Below are positions 45,214-53,668 of a DNA stretch of 64,000 nucleotides, one piece after another (positions within the stretch are counted from its first letter, which is position 1; the number at the start of each line of letters is the position of its first letter). The notes under the pieces were generated by a model. It was not told the origin of the DNA. It saw only the letters and a program-made list of their open reading frames with translations, and searched no databases. The position numbers and the translations under genes were made by a program. The DNA is from Methylobacterium sp. J-068. Its GTDB lineage: Bacteria; Pseudomonadota; Alphaproteobacteria; Rhizobiales; Beijerinckiaceae. Location: contig NZ_JAKSXY010000099.1 of assembly GCF_022829445.1 (NCBI RefSeq), positions 1 to 64,000 of the forward strand, written 5' to 3'.

Positions 45214-45275
45214 CCAAATCCGTTCGATCCCTTCCGGCGATCCCTGAGGGATCGCGTTCGGGATGGCGGATTTGG
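45214..45275. repeat. Extragenic palindrome flanked by CCAAATCCG arms
   Basis: The element has 9-bp arms CCAAATCCG (45214-45222) and CGGATTTGG (45267-45275), and inside them a perfect 15-bp palindrome GATCCCTGAGGGATC (45239-45253). It is between a small hypothetical gene and the pterin dehydratase gene. Confidence 0.75.
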
Positions 45276-45308
45276 GCTTCGCTCAGGCGCCGCGCGGGCT
45301 GCGTGAGA

Positions 45309-45340
45309 CCGTCTCCGCTTTGATCAGGCGGCGGAGACGG
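45309..45340. repeat. Hairpin repeat, family CCGTCTCCGC, copy 1
   Basis: Arms CCGTCTCCGC (45309-45318) and GCGGAGACGG (45331-45340) lie just after the end of the pterin dehydratase gene on its 3' side. The same arm sequence makes the hairpin after xoxJ and a half copy at 62091-62113. Confidence 0.8.
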
Positions 45341-45342
45341 CA

Positions 45343-45720
45343 TCACTTCTCGTGCTTGATGTAGGCGAAGCGCGGGTCGGTGGGGGTGCCTTCCAGCGCG
45401 CCGCCCTCCGTGCCGGGCTGCCAGCCGACGACCTCCTCGATCTTGCGCGCCAGGGCGAAGTCCTTCTCGGTGACGCCCTTGGCGGCGTGGTTGGTCAGGC
45501 GCACCTCGACCCAGGCGTAGGACGCGGTGATGTCGGGGTGGTGCCAGGCCGCCTCGGCGAGGTGTCCCACCGTGTTGATGACCATCAGCGTGCTCTTCCA
45601 GCTCGCGGTCTTGTAGGTGCGCTTGATCCAGCCCTCCTCCAGGCGCCAGGCCGGCAGCTCCCGCGCCAGCCGCTCCGTGATGGTCGCGTCGTCGATCACG
45701 TCCTCGCGCGTTCCCGCCAT
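45343..45720 (-). CDS. phhB: 4a-hydroxytetrahydrobiopterin dehydratase (pterin-4a-carbinolamine dehydratase)
   Basis: ATG at 45720 gives 125 residues. The conserved active site appears as WRLEEGWIKRTYKTASWKSTLMVINTVGHLAEAAWHHPDITASYAWVEVRLTNHAAKGVTEKDFALARKIEEV, with the HHPD and the H-K/T-NH residues. The enzyme dehydrates the pterin carbinolamine left by aromatic amino acid hydroxylases. A longer frame to 45792 adds 24 residues encoded by an upstream 18-bp tandem repeat and is not expected. Its stop is beside a hairpin repeat. Confidence 0.9.
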   Translation of the reverse strand: MAGTREDVIDDATITERLARELPAWRLEEGWIKRTYKTASWKSTLMVINTVGHLAEAAWHHPDITASYAWVEVRLTNHAAKGVTEKDFALARKIEEVVGWQPGTEGGALEGTPTDPRFAYIKHEK

Positions 45721-45772
45721 GGTCTCGTTCTCCCGGTTCGGACGAAGCCTGCGCCGGGCACCGGGCCCGCGC

Positions 45773-45808
45773 AAGGTCTCGCGCGAACCCAAGGTCTCGC
45801 GCGAACCT
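45773..45808. repeat. Two tandem copies of an 18-bp unit
   Basis: aaggtctcgcgcgaaccc and aaggtctcgcgcgaacct follow each other directly upstream of the pterin dehydratase start (minus strand). They look like recent slippage in a promoter-proximal position. Confidence 0.9.
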
Positions 45809-45984
45809 GTGGCGAGCCCTGGAGGAACCGGCAGGCGAGGGGGCGACCATCCGACCCCGCGTCCTTTACCCCCAGACGTCTTGCCGATTCGTCCTGTGGA
45901 CGCCCGGACTTCGACCCCCTATGAAGATCGCCAACCAGCGCCGGCCTTCGGGACGATCCGAGCGCCCGACCGCGAATCCAGGGA

Positions 45985-47001
45985 GTGTGTCCCATGCTGT
46001 CACGGCGCGGTCTGCTCGCGACGGCGGCACTGTCCCCCGTGACCTGGGGCTTCGCGTCCTGCGGCTTCGCGCGGCGGGCCGAGGCCGCATCGGCGTCGTT
46101 CCAGGTCGGCAGCCTGCCCTTCGGCACGGTCTCGTGGGAGGCCGCGGTGATCAAGGCGCGCAGGCTCGACACCGCCAACGGCTTCACCCTCGACGTCGTC
46201 AAGCTCGCGGGCAACGACGCGGCGCGGATCGCCTTCCAGGGGTCCCAGGTCGACACCATCGTGGGCGATCTGCTCTGGGCCGCCCGGCTCGGCAACGAGG
46301 GCCGCGCGATCCGGTTCGTTCCCTACTCGACCAGCGAGGGCGCGCTGATGGTGCCGGGCGACAGCCCGATCCGGACGCTGGCCGACCTCAAGGGCCGGCG
46401 CCTCGGCGTGGCCGGCGGCCCCCTCGACAAGAACTGGCTGCTCCTGAAGGCGCAGGCCCGCGACGCCGCCGGGATCGACCTCGAGACCCAGGCCACCATC
46501 GCGTTCGGGGCGCCGCCCCTCCTCGCCCTCAAGCTCGAACAGGGCGAACTCGATGCCGGGCTCCTGTACTGGACCTACTGCGCCCGCCTGGAGCCCAAGG
46601 GCTTCCGCCGGGTGATCGGCTCGGACGACATCATGCGGGCCTTCGGCGCGGCGGGCTCGATGGCCCTGATCGGCTACCTCATCGACGACGAGACCCTGAA
46701 GGCCAAGCCCGAGGCGGTGGCGGGCTTCCTGCGCGCCTCCCGGGCCGCCAAGGAGGCGCTGGCCGCCGATCCCACGGCCTGGGACGTGGTGCGCCCGCTG
46801 ATGGCGGTGGAGGACGCGGCGACCTTCGAGGCCCTGAAGCGCGAATACCTGTCGGGCATCCCGCGCCGGCCCCTCGCCAGCGAACGCCGCGACGGCGAAA
46901 CGCTCTTCGGCGTGATGGCACGGCTCGGGGGAGACCGCCTCGTCGGCCCCGGCAAGACGCTTCCGCCCGGCCTCTACTACGATGGCAGCGGCAATGGCTG
47001 A
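45985..47001 (+). CDS. ABC importer substrate-binding protein, SsuA/NMT1-like
   Basis: The 338-residue precursor has a twin-arginine-type signal (LSRRGLLATAALSPVTWGF; alternative ATG 45994) and then SFQVGSLPFGTVSWEAAVIKARRLDTANGFTLDVVKLAGNDAARIAFQGSQVDTIVGDLLWAARL, the NMT1/SsuA-like periplasmic fold found in uptake of sulfonates, nitrate, thiamine precursors or taurine. Downstream are a permease and an ATPase. The set lies directly upstream of the xoxF operon leader, so metal-related or C1-related uptake is possible but not shown. Confidence 0.85.
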   Translation: MCPMLSRRGLLATAALSPVTWGFASCGFARRAEAASASFQVGSLPFGTVSWEAAVIKARRLDTANGFTLDVVKLAGNDAARIAFQGSQVDTIVGDLLWAARLGNEGRAIRFVPYSTSEGALMVPGDSPIRTLADLKGRRLGVAGGPLDKNWLLLKAQARDAAGIDLETQATIAFGAPPLLALKLEQGELDAGLLYWTYCARLEPKGFRRVIGSDDIMRAFGAAGSMALIGYLIDDETLKAKPEAVAGFLRASRAAKEALAADPTAWDVVRPLMAVEDAATFEALKREYLSGIPRRPLASERRDGETLFGVMARLGGDRLVGPGKTLPPGLYYDGSGNG

Positions 47002-47077
47002 GGCGGCGATGCACGAGCCTGCCCCGCGCGCCGGCATCGCATGCGCATGACGCGCTGACCCGATGACGCGCTGATCC

Positions 47078-47815
47078 ATGGGGTTCGCCACCCGTCTCGT
47101 CTCCGTCCTGGTGCTGCTCGCCGGGTGGCAGGTCTCGGCCTCCGCCGCCGGCTCGCGCCTGCTGCCGGCGCCCCTCGCGATTCTCGCGTTCCTGAGCCGC
47201 GAATCCGCCACGGGCGACCTGTGGTGGAATGTGGGGATCACCCTCGCGCGGGTCGGCGTCTCCTTCCTGCTCGCGATGACGCTCGGCGTGCTGCTCGGTG
47301 TCGCGCTGGGGCGCTCGCGCCGCCTCAATCTCGTGCTCGACACGCCCCTCCTGATCCTGCTGAACACCCCCGCGCTGGTGATCACGGTGCTGGCCTACAT
47401 CTGGGTCGGGCTGAACGAGGCGGCCGCGATCGTGGCGGTGGTGCTCAACAAGCTGCCGAACGTCGCCGTGATCCTGCGCGAGGGCGCGCGCGGCCTCGAT
47501 CCGCAACTGGAGGAGATGGCCCGCACCTACCGGTTCGACCGCCGCACCTGGATCGCCCACGTGCTGGTGCCGCAGCTCCAGCCCTTCGTGGTGGCGGCGG
47601 CGCGCTCCGGCCTGTCGCTCGCCTGGAAGATCGTGCTGGTGATCGAGCTGCTGGGGCGCCCGAACGGCGTCGGCTTCGCGATCAACTACTACTTCGTCCA
47701 GAGCCTGAACGTGGCGGCCATCCTCGGCTACAGCATCGTCTTCATGAGCGTGATGATCGCCATCGACATCCTCGTCCTCCAGCGGCTCGAGGCCTATGTC
47801 CGACGCTGGCGCTGA
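47078..47815 (+). CDS. ABC importer permease, SsuC-like
   Basis: The 245-residue permease has six membrane helices and the binding-protein-dependent EAA-loop region (LNKLPNVAVILREGARGLDPQLEEMARTYRFDRRTWIAHVLVPQLQPFVVAAARSGLSLAWK, residues about 125-186). It is preceded by a 16-bp tandem near-repeat (47047-47077). Its end overlaps the ATPase start by 20 bp. Confidence 0.88.
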   Translation: MGFATRLVSVLVLLAGWQVSASAAGSRLLPAPLAILAFLSRESATGDLWWNVGITLARVGVSFLLAMTLGVLLGVALGRSRRLNLVLDTPLLILLNTPALVITVLAYIWVGLNEAAAIVAVVLNKLPNVAVILREGARGLDPQLEEMARTYRFDRRTWIAHVLVPQLQPFVVAAARSGLSLAWKIVLVIELLGRPNGVGFAINYYFVQSLNVAAILGYSIVFMSVMIAIDILVLQRLEAYVRRWR

Positions 47816-48563
47816 GCGACGGGCCGCGCCCGAAGACGGGGCCGCCCTCCGGGTCGAGATCGCCCGCAAGGTGTACGGCGCCGGCGGCCGGGAGCCCGTG
47901 GAGGCCGTGCGCGACCTCGCCTTCACGGTGCGGGCGGGCGAGATCACCTGCCTGATCGGCCCCTCGGGGGCCGGCAAGACCACGACCTTACGCATCCTGC
48001 TCGGCCTCGACGCGGCCTATGAGGGCAGCGTCACCCCGCATCCGGACGAGGCCGGGATCGCCATGGCGTTCCAGGAGCCGCGCCTGCTGCCCTGGCGCAC
48101 GGTGGAGCAGAACGTCCGCCTCGCCCTGCCGCGCGGCGCGCGCGGCCGGAACCTCGACGCGCTGTTCACCTCGCTCGGTCTCGCGCCCTGGCGCGGCCGC
48201 TATCCGGGGGCGCTCTCGCTCGGGATGGCCCGCCGGGTCTCCCTGGCGCGGGCGCTCGCGCAGGAGCCGCGCATCCTCATCCTGGACGAGCCCTTCGTCT
48301 CCCTCGACGACACCGCCGCCGCCTCCTTGCGCGCCCTCGTCGTCGCGGCGGTGGAGCGCTCGGGGATGGGCGTCCTCATGGTCACGCACAACGTGGCCGA
48401 GGCCATCGAGATCGCCGACCGGCTGCTCCTGGTCTCGGGTCGGCCCGCGAGCCTCCTGGGAACCGTACCGCTCGACGCTCCCCGCGGGTCACGCGACCGC
48501 GCCTGGATCGAGGCCCGGCGGGCCGAACTCGCGATCCGCTTTCCCGCCGTCATCGCAAGCTGA
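47796..48563 (+). CDS. ABC importer ATP-binding protein, SsuB-like
   Basis: The 255-residue ATPase has Walker A GPSGAGKTTTLRIL near residue 52, the Q-loop MAFQEPRLLPWRTV, the signature LSLGMARRVSLARAL (normal LSGGQ changed to LSLGM), and Walker B ILILDEPFVSLD. Length and motifs are those of SsuB/TauB-type importers. Overlap with the permease by 20 bp couples translation. Confidence 0.9.
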   Translation: MSDAGAERRAAPEDGAALRVEIARKVYGAGGREPVEAVRDLAFTVRAGEITCLIGPSGAGKTTTLRILLGLDAAYEGSVTPHPDEAGIAMAFQEPRLLPWRTVEQNVRLALPRGARGRNLDALFTSLGLAPWRGRYPGALSLGMARRVSLARALAQEPRILILDEPFVSLDDTAAASLRALVVAAVERSGMGVLMVTHNVAEAIEIADRLLLVSGRPASLLGTVPLDAPRGSRDRAWIEARRAELAIRFPAVIAS

Positions 48564-48580
48564 TTCTCTCAGGCAAGCGC

Positions 48581-48644
48581 GCATCCGGCGCGTCCGTCAT
48601 TGCTTAAGTATCCGAGCCCGCCTCCGAGTGCGGGCGCCGGATGC
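48581..48644. repeat. Nested inverted repeats after the ABC importer
   Basis: Outer 11-bp arms GCATCCGGCGC (48581-48591) and GCGCCGGATGC (48634-48644) enclose a second 6-bp hairpin GCCCGC/GCGGGC (48616-48635). It may terminate the importer transcript or serve as a dispersed palindrome. Confidence 0.75.
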
Positions 48645-48910
48645 GGCGAGAGCGCGCACGAACCGCGCCGGCCGATGGCCCTCCGTTTCGACGACAAGCC
48701 CCCCATCCGGCGATCTCGGACCGGCCGACGCGGAACTATGATGCCGCCTTCCGCCGCTTCATGCTCTGGTATCCGAAATTCCAGATGGCAGGACAGTGAA
48801 TTTCCCTCACCGTCGCATGGCCACAGCTGCCGAGCCTCGCTCACATGCGTATGGCGCATAAGCACAAGCGGAAGGTGATCAAAAGACTTTGTCTCAGGAC
48901 GAGCCTATAT

Positions 48911-48936
48911 TGCGATGCACCATCTTATGGTGCGCA
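48911..48936. promoter_or_regulatory. Small palindrome in the xoxF leader
   Basis: GCACCA-TCTTA-TGGTGC (48917-48933) with partly matching flanks TGCG/CGCA. It may be an operator or an RNA hairpin; no binding family is identified. Confidence 0.4.
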
Positions 48937-49246
48937 GCATGGTCAAGGATGGGTCGTCCCCTGTCGTTCACAAGGACTTGTACGAACGGGAGGAAGACGA
49001 CGCGCAAGCGAGTTGACGCCGCCGGAATTTTTCTTAGAGTTCATTCAAGCTTCGGTTTCGAGGGGCGCCGCAAAGGGATAGCGGCCCCTGACCGCACAGG
49101 TCCGGCAACGCCCATTCGTGGCGCGACAGCAAGGACTTGGCGTCCGCTACCAGAGCTAAATCGTCCCTGTCGCAAACAGTCAGATCACAGCGTGGTCTCA
49201 TGGATTTCCCATGCGATCACGGCTGAAAGATCTGTCGGAGGAATCC

Positions 49247-51049
49247 ATGAGAGCGGTACATCTTCTCGCACTCGGCGCCGGCATGGTCGCTTCGACCTCG
49301 GCGTTCGCCAACGAAGACGTCCTGAAGCGCACGGCCAACCCGGCCGAGCAGGTCCTTCAGACCGTCGACTACGCCAACACCCGTTATTCGAAGCTCGACC
49401 AGATCAACGCCAGCAACGTCAAGCAGCTCCAGGTCGCCTGGACGTTCTCGACCGGCGTGCTGCGCGGCCACGAGGGCTCCCCGCTCGTCGTCGGCAACAT
49501 GATGTACGTGCACACCCCCTTCCCGAACATCGTCTACGCCCTCGACCTCGACAAGGACGGCGTGATCGTCTGGAAGTACGAGCCCAAGCAGGACCCGTCG
49601 GTCATCCCGGTGATGTGCTGTGACACGGTCAACCGTGGCCTCGCCTACGCCGACGGCGCCATCATCCTGCACCAGGCCGACACCACCGTCGTCTCGCTCG
49701 ACGCCAAGTCCGGCAAGGTGAACTGGTCGGTCGTCAACGGCGACCCCAAGAAGGGTGAGACCAACACCGCCACCGTCCTTCCCGTGAAGGACAAGATCAT
49801 CGTCGGCATCTCCGGCGGCGAGTTCGGCGTGCAGTGCCACGTCACCGCCTACGACGCCAAGACGGGCAAGAAGGTGTGGCGCGGCTACAGCGTCGGCACC
49901 GACGAGCAGATGATCATGGACGGCGAGAAGACCACCTCGCTCGGCAAGCCGGTCGGCAAGGACTCCTCGCTGAAGTCCTGGGAAGGCGACCAGTGGAAGA
50001 CCGGTGGCGGCTGCACCTGGGGCTGGTTCTCCTACGATCCCAAGCTCGACCTGATGTACTACGGCTCGGGCAACCCCTCGACCTGGAACCCCAAGCAGCG
50101 TCCGGGCGACAACAAGTGGTCCATGACCATCTGGGCGCGTAACCCCGACACGGGCGCCGCCAAGTGGGTCTACCAGATGACCCCGCACGACGAGTGGGAC
50201 TACGACGGCATCAACGAGATGATCCTCACGGATCAGAAGGTTGACGGCAAGGAGCGTCCGCTCCTGACTCACTTCGACCGTAACGGCTTCGGCTACACCC
50301 TCGATCGCGCCACCGGCGAACTCCTCGTCGCCGAGAAGTACGATCCGGTCGTGAACTGGGCCTCCAAGGTCGACATGGACAAGGGCTCGAAGAACTACGG
50401 TCGCCCCCTCGTCCAGGCCAAGTACTCCACCGAGCAGAACGGTGAGGACACCAACTCCAAGGGCATCTGCCCGGCGGCGCTGGGTTCCAAGGATCAGCAG
50501 CCTGCGGCCTACTCGCCGAAGACTCAGCTGTTCTACGTCCCCACCAACCACGTCTGCATGGACTACGAGCCGTTCCGGGTCTCCTACACCCCCGGCCAGC
50601 CCTACGTCGGTGCGACGCTCGCCATGTACCCGGCTCCCAACAGCCACGGCGGCATGGGTAACTTCATCGCCTGGGACGGCGTGAACGGTAAGATCAAGTG
50701 GTCGAACGCCGAGCAGTTCTCGGTGTGGTCGGGCGCCCTCGCCACCGCCGGTGACGTGGTGTTCTACGGCACCCTGGAAGGCTACCTGAAGGCCGTCGAC
50801 TCCAAGACCGGCAAGGAGCTCTACAAGTTCAAGACCCCGTCGGGCATCATCGGCAACGTGATGACCTACCAGCACAAGGGCAAGCAGTTCGTCGGCATCC
50901 TGTCGGGTGTCGGTGGCTGGGCCGGCATCGGCCTCGCGGCCGGCCTGACCGACCCGAACGCCGGTCTCGGCGCGGTGGGTGGCTACGCCGCCCTCTCGAA
51001 CTACACCAACCTCGGTGGTCAGCTGACCGTCTTCTCGCTGCCGAACTAA
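49247..51049 (+). CDS. xoxF: Lanthanide-dependent methanol dehydrogenase, PQQ enzyme
   Basis: ATG at 49247 follows GGAGG and gives 600 residues with signal peptide [21 protein letters not shown]. XoxF oxidises methanol in the periplasm with PQQ and a lanthanide. The rare vicinal disulfide pair is C124-C125 (PVMCCDTVN), metal/PQQ ligands include E192 and N276, and the catalytic Asp318 is followed by Asp320 in EWDYDGINE. Asp320 is the extra carboxylate that marks XoxF rather than calcium-type MxaF. The window shows xoxG and xoxJ next. The PQQ propeller has eight W-type blades ([19 protein letters not shown]). Confidence 0.98.
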   Translation: MRAVHLLALGAGMVASTSAFANEDVLKRTANPAEQVLQTVDYANTRYSKLDQINASNVKQLQVAWTFSTGVLRGHEGSPLVVGNMMYVHTPFPNIVYALDLDKDGVIVWKYEPKQDPSVIPVMCCDTVNRGLAYADGAIILHQADTTVVSLDAKSGKVNWSVVNGDPKKGETNTATVLPVKDKIIVGISGGEFGVQCHVTAYDAKTGKKVWRGYSVGTDEQMIMDGEKTTSLGKPVGKDSSLKSWEGDQWKTGGGCTWGWFSYDPKLDLMYYGSGNPSTWNPKQRPGDNKWSMTIWARNPDTGAAKWVYQMTPHDEWDYDGINEMILTDQKVDGKERPLLTHFDRNGFGYTLDRATGELLVAEKYDPVVNWASKVDMDKGSKNYGRPLVQAKYSTEQNGEDTNSKGICPAALGSKDQQPAAYSPKTQLFYVPTNHVCMDYEPFRVSYTPGQPYVGATLAMYPAPNSHGGMGNFIAWDGVNGKIKWSNAEQFSVWSGALATAGDVVFYGTLEGYLKAVDSKTGKELYKFKTPSGIIGNVMTYQHKGKQFVGILSGVGGWAGIGLAAGLTDPNAGLGAVGGYAALSNYTNLGGQLTVFSLPN

Positions 51050-51076
51050 TCGGTCGCACGATACGGTAGAAACTTG

Positions 51077-51109
51077 GGTGCCGGCGCGGGTTTCCGCGCC
51101 GGCACCTTT
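51077..51109 (+). terminator. Strong hairpin after xoxF (terminator or attenuator)
   Basis: A perfect 13-bp GC-rich stem, GGTGCCGGCGCGG paired with CCGCGCCGGCACC, has loop GTTT and is followed by TTT. It lies 28 bp after the xoxF stop and before xoxG, so it should end most transcripts after xoxF. Confidence 0.85.
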
Positions 51110-51184
51110 GTGATTAGAATTGGAAGAACAACACGTGAAACACGCGGCCTTGCGGCCGACGTGGAGTTCCTGGGAGAAACGTCG

Positions 51185-51790
51185 TTGCACACCATCAGCC
51201 AAGCCGCCATCCGTCCGCTCCTGGCGGCACTCGCGCTCGTCTCCGTCTCGACCCTCGCGGTTCATTCCGAGGATGCGAAGAAGGCCAATCCGGCGCTCGC
51301 CGACCAGCTCGATCCCAACGCGCCCGACAAAGATCAGAAGCTGATCGACAAGTTCGCGGCCGTTAAGGTCGACGACGGCAAGTATTTCGATGCCGAAGGT
51401 CACCCGACCTACCACATCACCAATGACGGCAAGAAGTTCGACTGGTACGCCTATTCGGGCTACCGCCGCTATCATGCCGAATGCCACGTCTGCCACGGTC
51501 CCGACGCCATGGGCTCGACCTACGCGCCGGCCCTCAAGGACTCCCTCAAGACGATCAACTACGAGGAGTTCATCGGCATCATCGCCGGCGGCAAGCGTGA
51601 CTCGCAGGCCGGTCAGGAGCGGGTCATGCCCGCCTTCGGCGACAACAAGAACGTCATGTGCTACGCGGACGACCTCTACGTCTACCTGAAGGCGCGCGCC
51701 TCCGGCGCCATGCCGCGGGTGCGTCCGACCGACAAGGAAGAGAAGCCCGAGGCCGCCCGGACGGCCGAGAAGGAGTGCCTGGGCGGCTGA
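51185..51790 (+). CDS. xoxG: Cytochrome c, electron acceptor of XoxF
   Basis: The TTG start at 51185, seven bases after GGGAGAAAC, gives 201 residues with signal peptide AAIRPLLAALALVSVSTLAVHS. The single haem motif CHVCH is C100-H104 (AECHVCHGPDAMGSTYAPAL), and the probable sixth ligand Met is in ERVMPAFGDNKN. A rather long N-terminal part after the signal precedes the haem domain. XoxG accepts electrons from XoxF. It follows xoxF and a strong hairpin and overlaps xoxJ. Confidence 0.92.
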   Translation: MHTISQAAIRPLLAALALVSVSTLAVHSEDAKKANPALADQLDPNAPDKDQKLIDKFAAVKVDDGKYFDAEGHPTYHITNDGKKFDWYAYSGYRRYHAECHVCHGPDAMGSTYAPALKDSLKTINYEEFIGIIAGGKRDSQAGQERVMPAFGDNKNVMCYADDLYVYLKARASGAMPRVRPTDKEEKPEAARTAEKECLGG

Positions 51791-52644
51791 TGACCCGCAC
51801 CGGCATTCGAACGAGCCTCGCCCTCGCGCTCCTGCTGTTCTCGGCAGGGGCGCGACCCGCGTTGGCGCAATCGCTCCCCGACCTCGTGACCACGGACACG
51901 CTGCGCGTCTGCGGCGATCCGGGCAACATGCCGTTCTCCGAACGCAAGGAGGACGGTTTCGAGAACAGAATCGCGGCGATCATCGCCGACGAACTGAAGG
52001 TCAAGATCCGCTACTACTGGCTGACGCAGGGTCCGGGCTTCGTCCGCAACACCCTGGGCACGGGCCTGTGCGACATCATCATCGGTTCGGCCGCCGGTGG
52101 CGAACTCGTCCAGCACTCGAACCCGTACTACCGCTCGGCCTATACCCTGGTCACACGCGCGGGCGAGCTCGACGACGTCACCCGGCTCGACGACCCGAAG
52201 CTCAAGGGCAAGGCGATCGGCGTCATCGGCGGCACGCCGCCGGTGAACCGAATGGGCGAGGTCGGCCTCATCAGCGCGATGAAGGCCTACGCGCCCTACC
52301 AGCTCGACCCGGCCCGCAAGCACCAGACGGTCTCGGCCGAGGTGATCGCGGACCTCGCCGAGAAGCGGATCGACGCCGCCATCCTGTGGGGGCCTGCTGC
52401 CGGCTGGCTCGCCAAGCAGAGCGGCGTCCCGATGCATGTGATGCCCCTGCTGCAGGAGCCCGACCGGCCGCCACTCACCTTCCGCATCGCGCTCGGCGTG
52501 CGGATGGAAGAGAACGACTGGAAGCGGACGCTCAACACGATCCTGCGCAAGCGCCGGGCCGATATCGAGCGGGTTCTGCGGGACTACGACGTTCCGCTGC
52601 TGGAGGAAGAGGGCAACACGCTCCTCGGTGCCCAGAAGCCCTGA
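51790..52644 (+). CDS. xoxJ: Periplasmic binding-protein-like methanol dehydrogenase accessory protein
   Basis: ATG at 51790 overlaps the xoxG stop by one base. The 284-residue precursor has a signal peptide (LALALLLFSAGARPALA) and a solute-binding fold with TLRVCGDPGNMPFSERKEDGFENRIAAIIADEL near residue 40. XoxJ/MxaJ proteins are periplasmic binding-protein-like and have been proposed to help XoxF/MxaF maturation. The third gene of the operon is followed by a strong hairpin. Confidence 0.92.
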   Translation: MTRTGIRTSLALALLLFSAGARPALAQSLPDLVTTDTLRVCGDPGNMPFSERKEDGFENRIAAIIADELKVKIRYYWLTQGPGFVRNTLGTGLCDIIIGSAAGGELVQHSNPYYRSAYTLVTRAGELDDVTRLDDPKLKGKAIGVIGGTPPVNRMGEVGLISAMKAYAPYQLDPARKHQTVSAEVIADLAEKRIDAAILWGPAAGWLAKQSGVPMHVMPLLQEPDRPPLTFRIALGVRMEENDWKRTLNTILRKRRADIERVLRDYDVPLLEEEGNTLLGAQKP

Positions 52645-52647
52645 TAC

Positions 52648-52676
52648 CCGTCTCCGCTCGATCGAAGCGGAGACGG
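52648..52676. terminator. Terminator hairpin after xoxJ, family CCGTCTCCGC copy 2
   Basis: Arms CCGTCTCCGCT (52648-52658) and AGCGGAGACGG (52666-52676) with loop CGATCGA, 3 bp after the xoxJ stop. It has no T-run but is a stable 11-bp stem, and it repeats the hairpin found at 45309-45340. Confidence 0.75.
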
Positions 52677-52802
52677 TCTCGCTCAGCCCGCACGGCGCCC
52701 GAGCGCGCTCGCCCTGGTCGACGGGGGAGTGTCTGCGTCGGGGTTGGCAATGCCGAGGTGGCGGGCACGACGCCCGCGCCGACACCGGCATTCCGGTGGA
52801 AA

Positions 52803-53297
52803 TCAGGCCCGCTCGATGCCAGTGGCGTCGAGCTTGGCCAGGGCCTCGGTCACCGTCTCGGGGCCGATCCGCAGATCGGGCGCGATCTCGGCCAGCGGCA
52901 CCAGCACGAAGGCGCGCTCGCGCACGAAGCGGTGGGGCAGGATCAGGCGCGCGTCGGAGATCGCGGCGCCCTCGTAGGACAGCACGTCGATGTCGATGAC
53001 GCGCGGCCCCCAGCGGCGCTCGCGCACCCGGCCCATGGCGGTCTCGATGGCCAGCCCCCTCTCCAGGAGTTCGTGCGGCGTCAGGCTGGTCTCGACGCCG
53101 ATGGCCGCGTTGAGGAACCAGTCCTGATCCGTGTCGCCCCAGGGCGGCGTGCGGTAATCGGACGAGCGCGCCGTGAGGCGAATCCCCGGCGTCGCGGCCA
53201 GCCGCGCCACCGCGTCGGCCAGCGTTGCGGCCTTGTCGCCGATATTGCTGCCGAGGCCGAGATAGGCGGCGTGCGTCGTCCGGCACGCGACACTCAC
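52803..53297 (-). CDS. folK: 2-amino-4-hydroxy-6-hydroxymethyldihydropteridine pyrophosphokinase
   Basis: The GTG start at 53297 gives 164 residues. FolK transfers pyrophosphate to the pterin. The HPPK core is visible: AAYLGLGSNIGDKAATLADAVARL, SSDYRTPPWGDTDQDWFLNAAIGVET, RERRWGPRVIDIDVLSYEG with the catalytic RxxxxxxxIDxD, and LILPHRFVRERAFVLVPL. The start overlaps the folB stop by 2 bp, in a folP-folB-folK operon. Confidence 0.94.
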   Translation of the reverse strand: MSVACRTTHAAYLGLGSNIGDKAATLADAVARLAATPGIRLTARSSDYRTPPWGDTDQDWFLNAAIGVETSLTPHELLERGLAIETAMGRVRERRWGPRVIDIDVLSYEGAAISDARLILPHRFVRERAFVLVPLAEIAPDLRIGPETVTEALAKLDATGIERA

Positions 53298-53668
53298 GAC
53301 ACGACCTCGCGGGTGCGCACGATCTCGATGGCGACGCCGTCGATCACGGCCGGCACCGGGGCGCTCGGCTTGTCCACCCGCACCCGCACTTCGGCGATGA
53401 GCCTGTGCCGGGCCAGGATCTCGGCGGCGATCGCCTCGGCCAGGGCCTCGATCAGGGCGAAGCGCCGCTCGGTGGCGATGCGGGTCACGATTGCGGTGAG
53501 GTCCGCGTAGCTCACCGTCCGCGCGACGTCGTCGGAGCGGCCGGCGGGTGCCAGATCGAGGCGGCACTCGAGGGAGATGTAGAAGCGCTGCCCGAGGCGC
53601 GCCTCCTCCTCCAGGAGGCCGTGATAGGCGAAGACCGCGATGCGCGTGACGAGGATGCGGTCGCTCAC
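53294..53668 (-). CDS. folB: Dihydroneopterin aldolase
   Basis: The GTG start at 53668 gives 124 residues: ILVTRIAVFAYHGLLEEEARLGQRFYISLECRLDL, then TVSYADLTAIVTRIATERRFALIEALAEAIAAEILA. FolB cleaves dihydroneopterin to 6-hydroxymethyl-dihydropterin in folate and also tetrahydromethanopterin-like pathways. The start overlaps the folP stop. Confidence 0.92.
   Translation of the reverse strand: MSDRILVTRIAVFAYHGLLEEEARLGQRFYISLECRLDLAPAGRSDDVARTVSYADLTAIVTRIATERRFALIEALAEAIAAEILARHRLIAEVRVRVDKPSAPVPAVIDGVAIEIVRTREVVS

Larger units (their letters stand above)
48564..49246. other. 683-bp leader upstream of xoxF
   Basis: This is the longest gene-free stretch in the window and carries the xoxF promoter. 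It begins with two nested inverted repeats (48581-48644), contains a further hairpin near 48911-48936, and ends with a GGAGG site (49236-49240). Short ORFs on both strands here have no signal peptide or family motif and are rejected. Confidence 0.7.

Noticed and set aside
45214..45340. Possible insertion sequence ends
   Set aside because: The inverted repeats flank no transposase frame; they fit extragenic palindromes better.
48569..48865. 98-codon minus-strand ORF in the xoxF leader
   Set aside because: No signal peptide, domain or RBS, and it includes repeat structures; treated as chance.
49247..51049. Possibility of calcium-type MxaF
   Set aside because: The Asp at position 320 (DYD) and the xoxG/xoxJ neighbours identify XoxF; MxaF has Ala at this position.
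49217..51496. 759-codon minus-strand ORF over xoxF
   Set aside because: xoxF on the other strand is unmistakable. The antisense frame has no motif; the long open frame comes from codon bias.
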